From NCBI RefSeq assembly GCF_026230105.1, contig NC_079486.1:9052001-9116000 (forward strand): a stretch of DNA of 64,000 nucleotides, read 5' to 3'. The stretch comes from Diorhabda sublineata. Its lineage: Eukaryota > Arthropoda > Insecta > Coleoptera > Chrysomelidae. Both the position numbers and the translations under genes were made by a program. The notes beneath the pieces were generated by a model, which saw nothing but the letters and a program-made list of their open reading frames with translations, was not told where the DNA came from and searched no databases. This document shows positions 60,468 through 64,000 of the stretch, in pieces (the first letter of the stretch is position 1; the number at the start of each line of letters is the position of its first letter).

Positions 60468-61055
60468 TTGCTAACCAGAGTTGTAATTGGACCATTTCGA
60501 CGAAATTCCAAGTTGCATGATTTGCGAAATTTATCAGTGTAAAGGTGGAAACAATGTAACGGCTTTTTGTGATGGTTATTGAGCAGCTGTTCCTCTTTAT
60601 TTATCGAGAACAGATATTAATACATATTTCCATAATGCAGGTACTACAGATGAATTTCTTCTAAATTTTAATGATTTATTTAATATACTTAAATCTCGTA
60701 ATAGATTGGCAAAATAAATATTTTAAAAATCACTTAGCTCACGAACAAATTATTATTATTATATATTTGTAGTAATGTGAAGAGCCATGATGAGGAAAAT
60801 GATGCTGAAAAGAAGTAAGAATGCTTATCGTTTGAAACGTATATGAGCATGATTTCTTTCTGGACTTGAATGGTACAATCATACATAATTTCGAATTGTA
60901 TAAGTATGAAGAAGAATTGGAAAATGGAGTCGTAGATACCTTCAATAATGATCTCAAATCTGAATGGATATAATTATAGAATAAACGGTTGATTGGATTG
61001 CATAGTGACAAATTGTGAAGTGTCAAATAAGCATTAAGAAAACGAATGACAATAT
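60468..61055 (+). other. P-like scrap and element X copy D, copy 3
   Basis: 60,468-60,738 is the P-element/THAP9-like scrap; 60,783-61,055 is element X copy D, ending at the minisatellite as in copy 1. Hardly any change from copy 1. Confidence 0.5.
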
Positions 61056-62195
61056 CTGGCTGGCGGGAGGCGCTAGTGTCTATAGAATTGAATTTAATTA
61101 GGCATCTGGCCAGCAGGGTGCGCTAGTGTCTATGGAACCGTGTTTAGTTTGGCGTCTGGCCGGCAGGGGCTCTACTGTCTATGGAATCGTATTTAATTTG
61201 GCGTTTGACCGGCAGGAGGCGCTTGTGTCTATGGAACCTTGTTTAGTTTGGCGTCTATGGAACCGTATTTAGTTTGGTGTCTAATTGGCGGGGGCGCTAG
61301 TGTGTATAGAAATTGAACACAAAGAGAATTTTTATTTAGTTTAACTTGCGGCCGCTAAGTACTTTCAGTTCGACTATTCCTCGTTAGATGGCGCTAGTTC
61401 GTGTTTTAGTTTATCGTTTGGACGGCAGAGGGCGGTAGTGTGTATAGAATCGTGTTTAGTTTGACGTCCGGCCGACAGAGGGCGCTAGTGTCTATAGAAT
61501 CGGGTCTAGTTTGGCGTCTGACCGACAGGAGGAGCTGGTGTGTATAGAAATCGAACACACATAGTATTTTTATCAAGATCAACTTGCAGCCGCTAGGTAC
61601 TTCCAGTTTGACTATTCCTCGCCAGATGGCGTAAGTTCGTGTTTGGTTAGTTTGGCGATCGGTCAATAGAAACGTGTTTAATTTGACGTTTGGCTAGCGG
61701 GAGGCGCTAGTGTCTATGGAATCTTGTTTAGTTTGGCGTTTAGCCGGCACAGGTCGCTGGTGTCTACAGAATCGTATTTAATTTGGCGTTTTGCTAGCGA
61801 GAGGCGCTTTTGTTTATGGAACCGTGCTTAATTTGGTGTCTGGCCGGTAGGGGGCGCTAGTAACTATAGAATCGTATTTTAGTTTGGCGATTTGTTGAAA
61901 TAGATTTATATGTCTATAGAATCGTGTTTAATTTGACTTTTGACTAGTGGGAGGCACTAGTGTCTATGGAATCTTGTTTAGTTTGGCGTCTGGCCGGCAG
62001 AGATCACTGATGTCTACAGAATCGTATTTAATTTTGCGTTTTGCTAGCGAGAGGCGCTTTTGTTTATGGAACTGTGCTTAATTTGGCGTCTGGCCGGTAG
62101 GGGGCGCTAGTAACTAAAGAATCGTATTTTAGTTTGGCGATTTGTTGAAATAGATTTATATGTCTATAGAATCGTGTTTAATTTGACTTTTGGAC
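61056..62195 (+). repeat. 50-bp minisatellite, copy 3, left part
   Basis: Same order of unit variants as copy 1 through the two four-unit higher-order repeats, with scattered changes. It is broken at about 62,195, inside a unit after ATTTGACTTTTGG, by a segment of element X and hAT sequence. Confidence 0.88.
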
Positions 62196-62203
62196 TTTGC
62201 GGA

Positions 62204-63147
62204 TGGTAATATTTTTTTGTTTTGTACAAAACACATAGAGACTAATGGAGAACATTGAAACAGGTGTCAGACAGTGTAAAAGTGAGTGTGGTAATAGTAG
62301 TACATGTCTTGGATTTCTCAATGTGAATATTCTTCTAGTATCTTTTAAGGACTTTTACTTTTGTGAATTGTTCATTTAACAAATTTTGGGCAGCTGTGTG
62401 TATGTCCTCAGTGTCGATTCATTGTACAATCAACCAATCAATATGTATATCATAAGTTTTTACATATATTTATTGTAATTAAATAATTACCTCTATTATT
62501 CAATTCACTTTCTCCATTTTGTATTCTATAAGCATCTTCATTAGCCATTCGAAAGTATTATCTGATGTGGAATTTTCAATATTGCCAATCATTTCCTTAA
62601 TGCTTCTTTGAAACTTCTCAATTTGTTACTGTGCAATCCAATCAAACGTTCTTTCCATAATTGCATCCATTCAGGTTTGAGTTCAATATTGTAGGTATCT
62701 TCGGTTCCATTTTCCATTTCTTCACACCTATACAATTCGAAATTATGTATGATTGTAACATTCAAGTTCAGTTCAAATGATAAGCATTCTCACCTCTTAT
62801 TCGAACTTATTCTTAAAGTCACACTCACTAATGAAAACATCAATTTGTGGTGAGCAAAATAGACAAGCTACAATTGCATCATATCGCCTATTCATATTGA
62901 CAGCTAGCTAAAAAAAGGATCAGAACACTCTCTAGGGTAGAATCTGAAGTTTCATTCACTGAAAAGAAAATAAAAAAATCGCTCAATTTCACAGTTACAG
63001 TTTTGAAAAAAAACTTTTCACATCAACTTAATGAAAGTACTGAAGTTGCTTGCTAACTTGCTGACTTTTCGCTATTCTGTGTGATCAAATGGGAAATGAG
63101 CAAAAAGCATTCCTGCTTCATTGTGAAGTACGGTGGGTCTCAAGAGG
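62204..63147 (-). mobile_element. Extra segment of element X and hAT relic inserted in the minisatellite
   Basis: Matches 22,392-23,333 end to end with about 1-2% difference, in the same orientation, but sits in the middle of the 50-bp array, where copies 1 and 2 have none. The left junction has about 8 bases of filler (ACTTTGCGGAT); the right junction is at CAAGAGG|GGGCGCT, sharing a G run. No terminal repeats or target duplication seen, so it looks like a recombination or template-switch product, not a transposition. Confidence 0.75.
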
Positions 63148-63366
63148 GGGCGCTACTGTCTATGGAATCGTGTTTAATTTGGCGTTTGACCGGCAGGAGG
63201 CGCTAGTGTCCATAGAATAGTGTTTTAGCTTGGCGATTGGTCGACAGAGATAGATAGTGTCTATAAAATCGTGTTTAATTTGGCGTTTGGATAGCGGGAG
63301 GCGCTAGTGTGTATAGAAATTAAACACAAATAGAATTTTTATTTAGTTCAACTTGCGGCCGCTAAG
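63148..63366 (+). repeat. 50-bp minisatellite, copy 3, right part
   Basis: Four units plus a long-variant unit ending CAACTTGCGGCCGCTAAG, after which gypsy integrase sequence starts. The unit order differs from that of copy 1. Confidence 0.85.
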
Positions 63367-63555
63367 TTTTGTTAAGACTCGTATAAGGGTCCTATTTGCC
63401 TTTTCCACTTCTCCATTACCTCGTGGGACTTCACAAATTGTTAACACATGTTTAATATTTTCTTCTCGACAATATGATTCGAATTTTTCAGAACGGAACG
63501 CGGATCCTCTGTCCGATATTATCCTTGACGGGCTTCCAAATATTTTATGCTAAGA
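63367..63555 (-). pseudogene. Ty3/gypsy integrase core fragment (only in copy 3)
   Basis: Minus strand, open for about 60 codons: IFGSPSRIISDRGSAFRSEK, then IKHVLTICEVPRGNGEVEKA and NRTLIRVL. This is the second catalytic Asp block (ISDRGSAF) and the Glu block (GNGEVEKANRT) of Ty3/gypsy integrases. It is the natural continuation of the relic at 13,601-13,990, absent from copies 1 and 2, where the minisatellite begins earlier. Confidence 0.85.
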
Positions 63556-64000
63556 CAACATATCACTTCTTTCGTCGTGGTTGATTTTAGGATGAAACAT
63601 CCCTTCTTTCTTTCCTACAGGACGAGGTGATATATTTTACGCTATTTTTCAAGACAACATGTCACTTCTTTCGTCGTGGTTTATTTTGTTGGGTAAAGCC
63701 ACACAAATTTGGAAAAGTCATCAACTACCACAAAAATGTACATTTTTTTGTTGATTTCATTGGTCCTAATTGGTCGACGTGATACCTCTCTAGCGGATCT
63801 TTTTTATTCTATAATTTACAAGGTATACAGTTATTTTTAATCGTTTCTATTTTGTATTTTAGTCTTGGTATGTAAAATTCCTTGTTTACTAATTCTTCTG
63901 TTTGTTTCTTTCAAAAATTTCCTGTCTCGTGGACTTTTATTATTATTTTTTGTTCTTTGTTGTTCATGTTGTTTGGAATGACAAGTAATTTTAATCCATT
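63556..64000 (-). pseudogene. Ty3/gypsy integrase relic, copy 3, with a short duplication
   Basis: The equivalent of 13,601-13,972. The ~30-base piece GACAACATRTCACTTCTTTC... occurs at 63,555 and again at 63,652. Between the two lies a segment reading PVGKKEGMFHP on the minus strand, typical of the linker between the zinc site and core of gypsy integrases but out of its usual order. Cut by the window end. Confidence 0.75.

Larger units (their letters stand above)
48873..64000. repeat. Tandem macro-repeat, copy 3 (partial, diverged)
   Basis: Colinear with copy 1 positions 1 to about 13,500, then rearranged, and cut by the window end at the equivalent of about 13,972. It is identical to copy 1 for roughly the first 1.4 kb, differs by a few tenths of a percent over most of the rest, and is clearly more divergent at 58,880-59,930. 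Small indels shift the offset from +48,872 at the start to +48,864 at the copia element, +48,857 near 57,260 and +48,678 after 60,000. Confidence 0.93.

Noticed and set aside
63353..63553. 66-codon plus-strand frame at the end of copy 3
   Set aside because: It is the antisense of the Ty3/gypsy integrase core fragment, which reads clearly on the minus strand.
1..64000. tRNA, rRNA, bacterial promoters, ribosome-binding sites or riboswitches
   Set aside because: No cloverleaf or rRNA-like sequence was noticed, and the sequence is eukaryotic. The only tRNA-related sequence is the copia primer site.

Overview
This is a eukaryotic window, most likely arthropod (insect-like). It is strongly AT-rich and contains spliced genes with GT/AG introns and AATAAA signals. 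It also holds a Ty1/copia retrotransposon whose primer site matches the initiator tRNA-Met anticodon arm, plus relics of hAT, Ty3/gypsy and P-element/THAP9-like transposons. Nothing prokaryotic is present. The species cannot be named from the sequence.

The whole window is a tandem array of a very large unit. Position x and x+24,436 match: copy 1 is 1-24,436, copy 2 is 24,437-48,872, and copy 3 starts at 48,873 and runs to the window end. Copies 1 and 2 look identical. Every open reading frame recurs at exactly +24,436 with the same translation, and no difference was seen in any stretch compared by eye. Copy 3 is a diverged relative: mostly well under 1% different, but with a much more divergent block at about 58,880-59,930, a ~190-bp indel, and a rearranged right end.

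Each unit starts with one apparently intact gene, a two-exon 348-residue CW zinc finger + PWWP protein of the ZCWPW1 type (a histone-methylation reader family). Its predicted protein is the same in all three copies. Downstream lies a Ty1/copia element (about 4.0 kb) with two LTRs, a 5-bp target duplication, a primer-binding site and a polypurine tract. Its polyprotein gene is broken by stop codons, a frameshift (copy 3) and an internal deletion.

The remaining ~17 kb of the unit is a patchwork of old material. It includes a small ORF of unknown nature, hAT (ZBED5/SCAND3-like) transposase fragments, a P-element/THAP9-like scrap, a 50-bp GC-rich minisatellite joined to a Ty3/gypsy pol relic, and an inverted broken copy of the 3' end of the CW-PWWP gene. 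It also includes several copies of an unrecognised multi-exon element (called element X here), an inverted pair of ARL14EP-type cysteine-rich gene copies, and a second decayed copia integrase. Several of these occur as inverted pairs, so the unit contains nested, imperfect palindromes.

The genes do not form a pathway. The plausible reading is a macrosatellite-like segmental amplification whose only intact host-type gene is the CW-PWWP chromatin reader, with the repeats as probable agents of the duplication. An assembly artefact must be excluded before the exact identity of copies 1 and 2 is interpreted.
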